The notes: generated from the sequence alone by a model not told the origin. A stretch of DNA of 64,000 bases from Arthrobacter sp. YN (GCF_002224285.1 NZ_CP022436.1:1364001-1428000); one strand, 5' to 3'. Shown: positions 28,501-37,601, counted from the stretch's first letter. A program made the numbers and translations.

Positions 28501-28516
28501 ACTTGTATTATCAACT
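28501..28516. promoter_or_regulatory. Second, imperfect operator-like site
   Basis: ACTTGTATTATCAACT resembles the upstream palindrome at 28402 with one altered arm. It lies immediately before the GTG of the GntR gene, centred 99 bp from the first site. It is suitable for autoregulation, possibly with co-operative binding. Confidence 0.55.
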
Positions 28517-28517
28517 G

Positions 28518-29285
28518 GTGACCACACAGACGAACGCGCCCCTCCACGTCAAGCTGAGCGAAGAATTCATGCGCCGGATCACCGACGGCGACTGGCCGCC
28601 GGGCTTCCAGCTGCCCAGTGAAGCGGAGCTGTGCCGCGAGTTCGGGACGTCGCGTGGCCCGATCCGTCAGGCGCTCGCGTTCCTCCGTTCCGAAGGTGCC
28701 GTCACAGGCGGACGGGGGCGCCCTCCCATGGTTCGCTCGTCTGTGCCGTCGCAGTCGTTCTCTACGTTCAACTCGTTCACTGAGTGGGCCAGTGGGATCG
28801 GCAAAAAGCCCGGCCAGCGGACACTCGAAGTGGCACGGCGTGAAGCCAGTCCGGAAGCCGCTGAAGCGCTCGGCCTGATGCCTGGCACCACTGTGGTGGA
28901 GATCCTTCGCGTCCGTTACCTGGATGAGGCGCCGGCCATGATCGAGCGCACCACGTTCATCCTGGACGTGGGACGCAGACTATTCGACTTCGACACCGAC
29001 TCCGGGTCCATCTTCGCGTTCCTCAAAGAGCAGGGTGTAGACCTGCACAGTGCGCGCCACACCATCGACGCCGTTGCTGCCAGTGACGAGGACGCCGAAC
29101 TGTTGGAACAACCCGAAGGTATTCCGCTCCTGCGCGAACGTCGCATCACCCGTTCCGCCGATGGGCAGCCCCTGGAGTACTCCGAGGACCGCTACCTGCC
29201 GGCACTGACCAACTTCACCATCGACAACACCGTGGAGCGCCGGGCCGCCCTGGTCCGCATCCACACTGAAGGAGCCACCCCATGA
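28518..29285 (+). CDS. GntR-family (HutC/UTRA) regulator
   Basis: The 255-residue regulator has an N-terminal winged helix (HVKLSEEFMRRITDGDWPPGFQLPSEAEL ... SRGPIRQALAFLRSEG; about residues 10-75). A UTRA effector domain (about 95-250) contains PGTTVVEILRVRYLDEAPAMIERT and ERRITRSADGQPLEYSEDRY. UTRA regulators of this type sense small metabolites such as phosphonates, amino sugars or urocanate. Two operator-like sites lie just upstream. No SD is visible before GTG 28518, so leaderless expression is possible. Its stop overlaps the next ATG (ATGA). Confidence 0.88.
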   Translation: MTTQTNAPLHVKLSEEFMRRITDGDWPPGFQLPSEAELCREFGTSRGPIRQALAFLRSEGAVTGGRGRPPMVRSSVPSQSFSTFNSFTEWASGIGKKPGQRTLEVARREASPEAAEALGLMPGTTVVEILRVRYLDEAPAMIERTTFILDVGRRLFDFDTDSGSIFAFLKEQGVDLHSARHTIDAVAASDEDAELLEQPEGIPLLRERRITRSADGQPLEYSEDRYLPALTNFTIDNTVERRAALVRIHTEGATP

Positions 29286-29953
29286 TCAAGCTTGTTGCCT
29301 GCGATATGGCCGGAACCACCATCGACGAACACGGCGACGTTTATGTGGCCCTTGCCCGCTGCGTTGAAGAAACCGGGGTGACCACCACACCCGAGGCTGT
29401 GCAGGAATGGATGGGCGCGGACAAAGTTGAGGCCATCACAGCGCTCATTGAAGCCGGTGGGGGAGCGGCCACGCCGGAAGTGGTGGCGGCCGCATTCAAT
29501 CGCTTCAAGGAATTGCTCGTGGAGTTCTACGACGCCAACCCGCCCGTCGCGCTGGAGGGCGTGGAAGACGCGTTCCGCGCGCTCCGGAGCCAAGGCATCA
29601 AAGTGGCCCTGACAACCGGCTTTTCCCGCGACGTTGCGGAGCCCCTCCTGGAGCGGCTGGGCTGGAGCGTCGACGACGATAACCTGCTGGACGCCGTCGT
29701 CTGCTCCGACGAAGTAGCCGCCGGACGACCGGCACCACACATGATTCACCGGGCCATGGAACTGACCGGAGTCCAGGACGTCCGCACCGTCATGGCCGCG
29801 GGCGACACCGTGAATGACCTCGCCGCTGCCAACAACGCCGGCGTCACGGCCGTGGGCGTCCTGACCGGCAAACTGGGCCGCGAAGATCTGGCAGGGCACC
29901 CGCACCACCACATCCTGGACGGCGTGAAGGACATTCCGGCGCTGCTCTCCTGA
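29282..29953 (+). CDS. Phosphonatase-like HAD hydrolase (PhnX-like, TIGR03351 type)
   Basis: The 223-residue HAD enzyme begins with nucleophile motif CDMAGTT (Asp8), the DxAGT variant of phosphonoacetaldehyde hydrolase. In the cap, WMGADK places Lys48 where PhnX has its Schiff-base Lys. GRPAPHMI supplies Arg in place of the usual HAD Lys, and GDTVNDLAAANNAG is motif IV. These features point to C-P bond cleavage of a 2-oxo-ethylphosphonate. It is translationally coupled to the GntR gene. No phnW transaminase is nearby; the FAD oxidoreductase could supply the aldehyde. Confidence 0.88.
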   Translation: MIKLVACDMAGTTIDEHGDVYVALARCVEETGVTTTPEAVQEWMGADKVEAITALIEAGGGAATPEVVAAAFNRFKELLVEFYDANPPVALEGVEDAFRALRSQGIKVALTTGFSRDVAEPLLERLGWSVDDDNLLDAVVCSDEVAAGRPAPHMIHRAMELTGVQDVRTVMAAGDTVNDLAAANNAGVTAVGVLTGKLGREDLAGHPHHHILDGVKDIPALLS

Positions 29954-30020
29954 CCCTCGGCGTCCGACTCGCAGTGCCCGGCGTTTGGCCCCCAGCCCCA
30001 GGCATGGAAGATTGGAACGC

Positions 30021-30461
30021 GTGAAATTCCTTCACCCGTCACCCAAGTCCTCCGCCCGCGGCGTCACGATCCTGCGCGTGGTCTTCGGCGCGCTCATCAT
30101 GATCCACGGCATCCAGAAGCTCATGGCCGGGCACGCTGCCTTTGCTGCGTCGGTTGCCGCCATGGGCGTGCAGAAGCCGGAGATCGTGGCGTGGCTGGTG
30201 ATCGCCGGTGAGCTGGGGCTGGGCCTGCTTCTTGTGCTCGGCGCCCTGACCCGGGCGGCAGGGTTCCTGGCCGCCATTATGTTCGCTGGAATTTGGTTTG
30301 TCACCGAGGCCGGCAAACCGCTGCTCACGGACAGGGCAGGGGTGACCGCGGAGCTCCTGATCATCTACGCAGCCATTTCGGTGGCGTTCATCTTCCTGGG
30401 ACCCGGAGCTTTGTCCTTGGATCGCAAGCTGGCCCGGCAACCAGCCGGCTCGCGGCGGTAG
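30021..30461 (+). CDS. DoxX-family membrane protein
   Basis: The 146-residue protein has four transmembrane helices and the DoxX pattern: GVTILRVVFGALIMIHGIQKL in helix 1, then GELGLGLLLVLGALTRAAGF and helices to residue 135. DoxX proteins are linked to redox or oxidative-stress functions in membranes, but this member's role is unknown. GTG 30021 is used because the first helix follows directly. It lies 67 nt after the phosphonatase-like gene and may be read through from it. Confidence 0.82.
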   Translation: MKFLHPSPKSSARGVTILRVVFGALIMIHGIQKLMAGHAAFAASVAAMGVQKPEIVAWLVIAGELGLGLLLVLGALTRAAGFLAAIMFAGIWFVTEAGKPLLTDRAGVTAELLIIYAAISVAFIFLGPGALSLDRKLARQPAGSRR

Positions 30462-30538
30462 CCCTTCGGGGTTAACGCGCCTGGGTTAACTCACGACGGC
30501 GGCACTCGTCGCCGGGCTGGAGTCACCACCGGGGCGGC

Positions 30539-31609
30539 TCACCGCGCGTCGTTCGGATACCGGATGCCCAGCTGGGAGCGCACGCCGTCGAAGAGGCGCA
30601 TGACGTTGATGGAGTCTTCCAGCGGCATCACCGGGCTCTCAGTGAGGCCTTGCTGGATGCAGCGCGTCACTTCCCGGAGCTCGTACGTGTAGCCGGTGCC
30701 CACCACCTCGAAGTGCTCGTGTCGCGGTTCGTCCCAGCCGACCCGGATCACCAGCTCGCGAGGATTGTTCACTGAACCCACGGTTTGCAGGAATCCGAGC
30801 CCGCCGGCAACGGTGGCTGTCCGGGGTCCATGTGCCATCAGGGACGACGTCAGCTGGACCTGGGCACCACTGGAGTAGCCCAACGTCAGGGCGTTCTGGG
30901 TGTCCACGCCGTCGTCGTTGAGCGTGCCGATCGCGGTGACCGACTGCGGGAAACCCAGCGTGCCCAAGGCCCAGAGCAGCGGGTAAACGGTGATGTCCAG
31001 GAGTGCGCCACCACCATCATTGAGGGCCCAGATACGGGCCGAAGGGTCGAAGGGTGCCGGGAAGCCAAGATCCGCGCTGACCCATTGGATCTGTCCAAGC
31101 TCGCCAGAAGCAGCGATTTCGAACGCCCGCTGCAAGCTCGGCAGGAAGCGGCTCCACACGGCCTCCATGAAGAACACGTTGTTCTCGCGGGCCAGCTTTA
31201 CCAGCTCGGAGGCTTCACGGGCGTTGATGGTGAGGGCCTTCTCGCAGAGCACGTGCTTGCCGGCACGCAGGGCGGCCGAGGCGATCAGGAAGTGCTGGGC
31301 ATGGGGTGTGGCCACATAGACCACGTCCAGGGCGGGGTCCTCCACCAAACGCTGGTAGCCGGGAACGCCGCCGTCGTCCCCGTAACTCTTGGCGAAACCC
31401 AGTGTGTGCGCGAACGCATCAGCGGCAGCCTGCGTCCGGGAGCTCACGGCGTAGAGTTCTGCATCTTCCAGCAGGGCCAGGTCCTTGGAAACACTGTTGG
31501 CAATGTTGCCTGTAGACACGACGCCCCACTTCAAGCGCCGGCCGGTAGCTGCCCGGGGATCCTGGTTGGTTTGGGAGGACAGCCACGGCTTGGCGATAGG
31601 GAGGGTCAT
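30539..31609 (-). CDS. Gfo/Idh/MocA-family oxidoreductase
   Basis: The 356-residue NAD(P)-dependent dehydrogenase has an N-terminal Rossmann fold (LKWGVVSTGNIANSVSKDL), the conserved catalytic Lys in HVLCEKALTINAREA, and the C-terminal alpha/beta domain (GGALLDITVYPLLWALGTLG). Substrates in this family are sugars, inositols and related polyols; none is identifiable here. ATG 31609 has AGAGG at 9 nt and is preferred over ATG 31618, which lies directly against that sequence. It is convergent with doxX. Confidence 0.85.
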   Translation of the reverse strand: MTLPIAKPWLSSQTNQDPRAATGRRLKWGVVSTGNIANSVSKDLALLEDAELYAVSSRTQAAADAFAHTLGFAKSYGDDGGVPGYQRLVEDPALDVVYVATPHAQHFLIASAALRAGKHVLCEKALTINAREASELVKLARENNVFFMEAVWSRFLPSLQRAFEIAASGELGQIQWVSADLGFPAPFDPSARIWALNDGGGALLDITVYPLLWALGTLGFPQSVTAIGTLNDDGVDTQNALTLGYSSGAQVQLTSSLMAHGPRTATVAGGLGFLQTVGSVNNPRELVIRVGWDEPRHEHFEVVGTGYTYELREVTRCIQQGLTESPVMPLEDSINVMRLFDGVRSQLGIRYPNDAR

Positions 31610-31733
31610 GACTGACATCCTCTCATTTCGGCAGTGGGTGGTGGTGTGAGGAACGGTGCGCGCCCCCACATGGTGCACAGCCGGTCCGGACATGCTGGTA
31701 GCGTCGGCTGGGAAATGCAGTTATTGGGGGAGT

Positions 31734-32111
31734 ATGGAAACGAAAATTAAAAGGCCTTCAGCGGGCCCGCGAGTTGCCTTAATAGTGGTCTCGCTGATCG
31801 GTGCCATTGTTTCCGTGCCCGCTGCTGCATTCCTCGGGTTTGCGCTGGGATTCTACCCATCGCGGATGGAATGCACCCAGGACACTTTGGGATCCGGATG
31901 CTATGAAGGCGAACTCCTGATGGCGGTGCTGGCGTTCGGCGTCTTTTTTCTTCCGTTCTTCTTGCCGTCGCTCTTGATGTCGCAAAGCGCACACGGCGGC
32001 CCCCGCCGGCTGTCATTCTGGTGGCCTCTCATAGTATTGTGCGCCGTCCCGCTGGCCGTGGTGGTGGTGGCAGCTCTTTCGGCGCTAGCGGATCCAAATG
32101 CTTATTTCTGA
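31734..32111 (+). CDS. Small membrane protein, unknown function
   Basis: The 125-residue protein has GGGGGAG immediately before its ATG. Three hydrophobic helices (about residues 13-37, 60-82 and 97-118) are seen. Between the first two is a short extracytoplasmic loop with two Cys (MECTQDTLGSGCYEGE), suited to a disulfide. I do not recognise a family. It precedes the MacA-like adaptor by about 125 nt on the same strand. Confidence 0.65.
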   Translation: METKIKRPSAGPRVALIVVSLIGAIVSVPAAAFLGFALGFYPSRMECTQDTLGSGCYEGELLMAVLAFGVFFLPFFLPSLLMSQSAHGGPRRLSFWWPLIVLCAVPLAVVVVAALSALADPNAYF

Positions 32112-32235
32112 TATCCCAATACCGTCAGCTTTTTGTCAAGTCACACGAATGGCCGGCAGCCCAAAATTCCTCGCTTAGGCTTAGCAAATCATCCCTCGCA
32201 GAGGTTCTGTGGGGAGTTACCGAAATGGAGCAGGG

Positions 32236-33333
32236 ATGGGTACTTTTCGGCGCGTCATTTTGCCGGTTGCCTGGTTGTTGGTCTTCGCGATTATCGCGGT
32301 GGCTTTGGTCAAAATCGCCTTTGTCGATGGTCTTGAAGCGACAGGATCCGAGCCGGCGCCGTTGGCCCAAGTGGATATCCCGGTGGTCCCCGCCACCCGC
32401 GCCACCGTTACCAACACCGTGGAGATCAAGGGCACCGTCCAGAGCGACGCCGCCGATACCGTCCGCAGCACTTCCGCGGGCAAGGTCATCAAATTCTTTG
32501 TTGAAGAAGGCGGAACCGTAGCCGAGGGTCAAGCCTTGTTCCAGGTCAAAGCTGAGCGACCTGTCACCACCACGCAGACTTCCAAGGACGGCACACCAAC
32601 TACGCCCAAGCCTGTGTACGACTACTTCGACATCCTCGCTCCCAGCGCCGGCACCCTGCAGCAGCTCACAACGCTCATCGACCAGCAGGTCACCGTCGGC
32701 GAGGCAGTGGGCAAGATCGATCCCGGAACCTAAACGGTGGCCGGCTCAGTGACGGCGGCCCAGCAGTACCGTCTGCTGGGCAAGCCCGGCCCCGCGGAGA
32801 TTGCGTTGGTGGGTGGCCCGGCACCGTTCCAGTGCGCCGAAGTGACGCTTAAGAACAACGCGTCCGACGACGGCGGCAGCGCCTCAGGCGGCTTGGCCGC
32901 CACCGGCGGAGGTGCCGGCATGGGCGTGGGCGCAGCGATCGCGGGACCCGGGGCCGGCGGGGGCCAGCCGGAAGAAGGCGGAACTCCCACGGGTACGCTG
33001 AGTTGCGCGATCCCTGCAGGCCAGCAGGTCTTTGCAGGTCTCGGGGCCACCATGACGGTCAGCGCAGGAGTGGCCCCTGATGTGGTGACGGTTCCTTTGA
33101 CCTCGGTGAAGGGAAGCGTCAAGGACGGGATCGTCTGGATTGCCGGACCGGGCGGGGCAGGGGCGGCTCCTGAGCAGCGCACCGTCCAGTTGGGCCTCAA
33201 CGATGGCTCCGTGGTTGAAGTGACCTCCGGGTTGGCCGAAGGCGAACAGGTCCTGGAGTTCGTTCCCGGTGCACCGGCCGCCCCGAACCCCATGATGGGG
33301 CCGGGCCAGATCGCTTACGCCCCGGCAGGCTAG
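32236..33333 (+). pseudogene. MacA-like periplasmic adaptor interrupted by an in-frame stop
   Basis: Two open segments in the same frame, 32236-32733 and 32737-33333, together encode one adaptor of about 365 residues. It has an N-terminal membrane helix (ILPVAWLLVFAIIAVALV) and a biotinyl-lipoyl-like hairpin region (VEIKGTVQSDAADTVRSTSAGKVIKFFVEEGG). A domain continues across the break from KIDPGT to TVAGSVTAAQQYRLLG. A Gly-rich loop and a C-terminal TVQLGLNDGSVVEVTSGLAEGEQVL domain follow. The only lesion is TAA at 32731-32733. The gene directly precedes an ABC ATPase and permease, forming a MacAB-like export unit. It may be a real nonsense mutation, readthrough or a base error. Confidence 0.78.
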
Positions 33334-33337
33334 GGTC

Positions 33338-34078
33338 ATGGAAGACTCACGCGAGGAACCGAAAAAGGAAACGCTGGTCAGCCTCCGCTCGGTGACCCGT
33401 TCCGTCACGCTTCCCGATGACCAGCAGTTGCACATCCTCAAAGGCATCGACCTTGAGGTGTACAGTGGCGATCACACGGCGATCGTGGGCCGTTCGGGTT
33501 GCGGCAAGTCCACGCTCCTGAATTTGCTGGGCTTGCTGGATGTCCCGACATCGGGCGAGCTGGAATTCCTCGGCCAACCCGCGGACCGGCTGGGCAACAA
33601 TGCCCGTGCCCGCTTGCGTGGTTCCACCGTGGGTTTCGTTTTCCAGCAGTTCAACTTGTTGCCCGGACGCAGCGCCTTGGACAACGTGATCACCCCGTTG
33701 TTCTATGCCAAGGGCAAGGAGTTCCGGCGCCGCCGCGAGATCGCCATGAACATGCTGGACCGGGTTGGCCTTGCCGCCCGAGCTACCACCATGCCCAATA
33801 TGCTCTCAGGTGGTGAACAGCAGCGTGTGGCCATCGCCCGGGCCCTGGTCCGCAGGCCGAGGCTGATCCTGGCCGACGAACCAACCGGAGCACTTGACGT
33901 CGAAACAGGCCAGTCCGTCATGGCCTTGTTGGACACCGTCGCGACGGAAACCGCAGCGGCCTTGGTCACCATCACACACGACACCAACGTGGCAGCCCTG
34001 GCCCGCGCCTGCTACCGGTTGGATTCGGGCGTCCTCAGCCCATTGTCAGTGCCCGCAGCAGCGGGAGTCAGCGTATGA
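33338..34078 (+). CDS. MacB/LolD-type ABC transporter ATPase
   Basis: The 246-residue ATPase has Walker [11 protein letters not shown]-loop [18 protein letters not shown], signature [15 protein letters not shown], Walker B LILADEP and the H-loop His in ITHDT. The [10 protein letters not shown] and DEPTGALD motifs are typical of the MacB/LolD/FtsE-like group that drives mechanotransmission permeases. It starts 5 nt after the adaptor, and its stop overlaps the permease start by 4 nt. Confidence 0.9.
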   Translation: MEDSREEPKKETLVSLRSVTRSVTLPDDQQLHILKGIDLEVYSGDHTAIVGRSGCGKSTLLNLLGLLDVPTSGELEFLGQPADRLGNNARARLRGSTVGFVFQQFNLLPGRSALDNVITPLFYAKGKEFRRRREIAMNMLDRVGLAARATTMPNMLSGGEQQRVAIARALVRRPRLILADEPTGALDVETGQSVMALLDTVATETAAALVTITHDTNVAALARACYRLDSGVLSPLSVPAAAGVSV

Positions 34079-35256
34079 CCGGCTTGGTCTCCACCATCGT
34101 CGAAGCGTGGCAGGAGCTCCGGATCAACAAAGTCCGGATTCTTTTGGCTCTCTTGGGAGTGGCCTTGTCCGTGGCCGCGCTGACCTCCGTGGTGGGCGTC
34201 GGAAATCTAGCTCGCGAAGGCTACAAGTATCAATCTGAACGAAACGGCGGCCGGGTGGCGACGCTGTCCTTGAACGTCGGCGGACCTACCACGCCGGATC
34301 CAGCGAAGCTCGAAAAGGCCTACCTGGGCATCCAACAACGTTACGGCATCACCACGGCCACGCATGTTGGCCAGACCCAGGCAGGCTTTCAATTTCCGCG
34401 CGGTGTGACCAGCGTGAACGTCACCATCGTGGACGTCGGCTACGGCATTATCCACCGGGTCCCGCTTCAGCAGGGCAGCTGGTTCGCTGCCGACGACGGC
34501 CAAAGGCTTGCGCCCGCCGTCGTGGTTTCCGAAGCGTTCTACAACCAAGCCGGCCGGCCCAACCTGTCCGCCAACCCCACGGTGAGGATCCCGGGTGACC
34601 AGCCGGCCACGGCGGTGATCATCGGCGTCGTGCCTGATACTTACCCGGACACCCCGCCTGCCGCGTTCATCCTTGCCGAGGGGGCTGCGATGACGGGTAT
34701 GCAGTCCCAGATGTCCGAGTTCAAAATGTGGGTAGGCGAAGAGCAGGCCGAGACACTCACAGCTGCAATTACGGCCGACCTCCAAGGGCAGTTTCCTGGC
34801 TATTACGCCCAGGCAAACCGGATGGACTATGCCGCTTGGGGCGACCCCTTGGCGCCCGTGCAACTGGTGGTGGGCGGAGTAGCCGGGCTGGTCCTGCTGC
34901 TTGGCGCCGTGGGAATGCTCAACATCTCCATGGTCACCGTCCGCTATCGGGTGCGGGAAATCGGCATCCGCCGAAGCTTCGGTGCAACCTCCGGCCGGAT
35001 CTTCGTGGGTGTCATGATGGAATCCGTGGTGGCCACCGCGGTTGCCGGCCTGGCGGGCGTCATGCTGGCAGTCGCGGTAGTGAAGCACCCGTGGATCGAA
35101 TCGAAGGTTGCGCCAGGACTCACCGAATACCCGGCATTCCCCATCGACGCCGCACTCCTTGGATTCGGCGCAGCAGTCCTTGTGGGCGCACTCGCCGGAG
35201 CCATCCCTGCACTCGTGGCGGTGCGCGTCAAGGTCATCGACGCGATCCGGTTCTGA
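34075..35256 (+). CDS. MacB-like ABC transporter permease
   Basis: The 393-residue permease has an N-terminal helix after QELRINKVRILLALLGVALS, a large extracytoplasmic MacB-type domain (about residues 45-260) and three C-terminal helices. GIRRSFGATSGRIF and the terminal [16 protein letters not shown] match the FtsX/MacB family, with PALVA-x3-V-IDAIR at the end. It should export a peptide, antibiotic or lipid with the ATPase and adaptor upstream. Its end overlaps a convergent ATPase gene by 23 nt. Confidence 0.88.
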   Translation: MTGLVSTIVEAWQELRINKVRILLALLGVALSVAALTSVVGVGNLAREGYKYQSERNGGRVATLSLNVGGPTTPDPAKLEKAYLGIQQRYGITTATHVGQTQAGFQFPRGVTSVNVTIVDVGYGIIHRVPLQQGSWFAADDGQRLAPAVVVSEAFYNQAGRPNLSANPTVRIPGDQPATAVIIGVVPDTYPDTPPAAFILAEGAAMTGMQSQMSEFKMWVGEEQAETLTAAITADLQGQFPGYYAQANRMDYAAWGDPLAPVQLVVGGVAGLVLLLGAVGMLNISMVTVRYRVREIGIRRSFGATSGRIFVGVMMESVVATAVAGLAGVMLAVAVVKHPWIESKVAPGLTEYPAFPIDAALLGFGAAVLVGALAGAIPALVAVRVKVIDAIRF

Positions 35257-35926
35257 CCTCCTCGGTGAGCCTGCCCTGCTGAAGCCGGAAGCAGCGTTCG
35301 GTCTTCTGGGCCAGGCTGCGGTCATGCGTGACCACCAGAATAGTGGTGTTGTGATCGCGGCTCAGTGAGCTCAGCAGCTTGATGATGTGCTCACCGGTTT
35401 GCTCGTCCAGGTTGCCGGTGGGCTCATCAGCGAGGATCAGCTTTGGCTCGTTGGCCAGCGCGCGGGCAATTGCCACGCGCTGCTGCTCGCCGCCGGAGAG
35501 CCGGTTGGTCCTGCGTGAGTGCTTCTCCGGATCCAATTGCACCTGCTCCAGCAACTCCTTGGCACGCTGCAGTCGGGCCGCCTTCCGGACCCCGGCGAAC
35601 TCCATGGGCAGCATCACGTTGTCCACGGCGCTGAGGTTGGGAACCAAGTTGAACTGCTGGAACACGAAGCCGATGTCCCGGCGACGGTACTCGGTCAACT
35701 TGCCGTCCGGGAGTCCCGCCAGGCTGACGCCATCCACGACGACGTCACCTGAGGTGGGCTTGTCCAGCGCACCCAAGAGGGACAACAGCGTGCTTTTGCC
35801 GCTGCCGCTTTTGCCCACGATGGATGCCAGCGAGCCCTTTTCGAGCTCAAAGCTCACGCCGTTGACGGGCTTGATGGTCCGGTCACCGGACTTGAACTGA
35901 CGGACCAGGTCCTTGACTACGATCAC
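35234..35926 (-). CDS. MacB-type ABC transporter ATPase (second system)
   Basis: The 230-residue ATPase has Walker [11 protein letters not shown]-loop [18 protein letters not shown], signature LSGGEQQR, Walker [13 protein letters not shown] and the H-loop His in VVTHDRS. It is of the same subfamily as the ATPase at 33338 but belongs to a separate leftward unit with the permease at 35929, 2 nt upstream. Its last codons lie antisense to the end of the rightward permease, so simultaneous transcription could interfere. Confidence 0.9.
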   Translation of the reverse strand: MIVVKDLVRQFKSGDRTIKPVNGVSFELEKGSLASIVGKSGSGKSTLLSLLGALDKPTSGDVVVDGVSLAGLPDGKLTEYRRRDIGFVFQQFNLVPNLSAVDNVMLPMEFAGVRKAARLQRAKELLEQVQLDPEKHSRRTNRLSGGEQQRVAIARALANEPKLILADEPTGNLDEQTGEHIIKLLSSLSRDHNTTILVVTHDRSLAQKTERCFRLQQGRLTEEVRTGSRR

Positions 35927-35928
35927 GG

Positions 35929-37401
35929 CTATTCTCCTCGGAGTACTTCGATGGGACGGATACGGGCTGTCAGCAAGGCCGGGACCAGCGCGCCGATGAT
36001 GGCCACCGCGAACACTGCTGCGATGCCGGCTGCGAGGACGCCGGGGGAGACACTCGCGGTGACAGAGGTCAGCAACTGCGAGGCACCGCTGAAGGGACCA
36101 CCCTGGCCACCGCCCATCCCGCCACCGGGCATCCCGCCACCCGGGACCGCGCCGTTGGGCATGGCCCCAGCGAGTCCGCCGCCGCGCTGGGTGGTGGTGG
36201 CCGCCGTCGTGCTTGCATTCGAACTGATGAGCGCTGATGCGATACCGCCGCTGGCCAGCGAAGCAATCACCGCGCCCACCACGCTGCCAAGGGCTACCAG
36301 GACCAGCGACTCCAGAACGAACTGCAGGCCAATGGTGCGGTTGCGTGCACCGATCGCTTTCAGGACGCCGATCTCACGGCGGCGCTCGCGGACCAGCATC
36401 ACCATGATGAGCAGGATGATGATTCCGGCGGTGGCCAAAGCTGCGATGAAGGCGATCAGGGAGATGTTCTTGACACTGTCGAGAGAGCTGACAGCCGTTT
36501 CGAGGTTGCGCTGTCCCTGGGTGACGTCGGCCTTGTCCGTGCCGAGGGCGTCCTGAACGGCGGTTTTGGTGCTGTCCACGTTCTCCATGCTGTTGACCGT
36601 GACGATCATGCTGGAGAGTTCGTCCGGGGTTTCGGCCAGCGTCTGGGCTTCCGGGAGGGTGACGTAGACGGCGTTGTTTCCGAAGGTGGTGCCGGCGTCG
36701 AAGATGCCCGCCACGGTGAAGGTCTTGTCCTGGATGGTGAAGGTGGAGCCGGCTGTCAGGCTGTTCTTCTCAGCCAGCGACGCGCCCACCAGGGCCTTGG
36801 CATCGGCCGTGGTGTAGTCGCCCAGGCCTGTGCCACTGGTGATGTCCAAAGCCTTGCCGGTGCTGTCCACCTCGGCACCGATGCCCGTCGCGGTGATCGG
36901 CAAAGTACGCGCAGGCTGGGTGGTGCTGCCTGTGGTTCCTGCAGTTCCAGCGGAGCCGTTGCGGTTTCCCAGCGTCCCGGCGTCGACGGCGGCCGTCAGG
37001 TTGGTGCTGACCGTCGCCTGCTGGCCGCCGGGGCCGAAGCCGCCGCCCGGGCCCTGCTGGGCGGTTCCGGTGGTTGAATCCGTGGTTCCCGTGGTCGCCG
37101 TTTGGAGGCGCAGGGCTTTGGTACCAACCACGGATGTCACGTTGGCGACCGAGGCCGCAGTCTTGGCCTCCGCCGTCGTGAGTGGTTCGCCGCCGCCTTC
37201 AAAGCCTTGGCCTCCGGCCGGGTTCACCGTCAGGGTGGTACCCACGGACGCGTTGAGCTCCAGGACTTTGGCACCGACTGCCTGGTTGGCCACCAACATG
37301 GCCAGCGCCAAGCCGATGGCTACAGCCAGTACGGCCACTACCGCTGCCGTTCTGATCTTGTTGCGGAAGGCATTGCCTACGCTTCGGGCAAGGACGCTCA
37401 C
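35929..37401 (-). CDS. FtsX/MacB-type ABC permease with long low-complexity loops
   Basis: The 490-residue permease has an N-terminal helix (AVVAVLAVAIGLALAMLVA), a Thr/Gly/Ala-rich extracytoplasmic domain and three C-terminal helices. The FtsX-family motif EIGVLKAIGARNRTIGLQ follows the second helix, and the end is ALLTARIRPIEVLRGE. Two low-complexity stretches stand out: a Thr/Gln/Gly segment near residues 110-165 and a Gly/Met/Pro segment between the last helices. GTG 37401 with AGGAG upstream is the start. No adaptor gene is next to it. The substrate is unknown. Confidence 0.86.
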   Translation of the reverse strand: MSVLARSVGNAFRNKIRTAAVVAVLAVAIGLALAMLVANQAVGAKVLELNASVGTTLTVNPAGGQGFEGGGEPLTTAEAKTAASVANVTSVVGTKALRLQTATTGTTDSTTGTAQQGPGGGFGPGGQQATVSTNLTAAVDAGTLGNRNGSAGTAGTTGSTTQPARTLPITATGIGAEVDSTGKALDITSGTGLGDYTTADAKALVGASLAEKNSLTAGSTFTIQDKTFTVAGIFDAGTTFGNNAVYVTLPEAQTLAETPDELSSMIVTVNSMENVDSTKTAVQDALGTDKADVTQGQRNLETAVSSLDSVKNISLIAFIAALATAGIIILLIMVMLVRERRREIGVLKAIGARNRTIGLQFVLESLVLVALGSVVGAVIASLASGGIASALISSNASTTAATTTQRGGGLAGAMPNGAVPGGGMPGGGMGGGQGGPFSGASQLLTSVTASVSPGVLAAGIAAVFAVAIIGALVPALLTARIRPIEVLRGE

Positions 37402-37547
37402 GTTTCTCCTCTTGACCTGCAAGTTTGTTCGCCCCGCTGAACGCGGGCGCAACTCCTACCTTGCTGAGCGCTGCTGTGCGGCAAGCCAGCCGAAGCTATG
37501 CGTGGGCTGTGAAAGCACCTGCGTCCGCGGTGCGGGAGGCAAGCGAA

Positions 37548-37579
37548 AGCCCCGGCCCGCCTGATGGCGGACCGGGGCT
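37548..37579 (-). terminator. Hairpin terminator after the sugar-binding protein gene
   Basis: AGCCCCGG and CCGGGGCT form the outer stem, with CCGCC/GGCGG inside and loop TGAT. It lies 23 nt beyond the leftward stop at 37602. The following minus-strand bases CTTTCGCTT are only moderately T-rich. Confidence 0.7.
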
Positions 37580-37601
37580 GACTGTCGTGCTTTAAGAGGT
37601 G

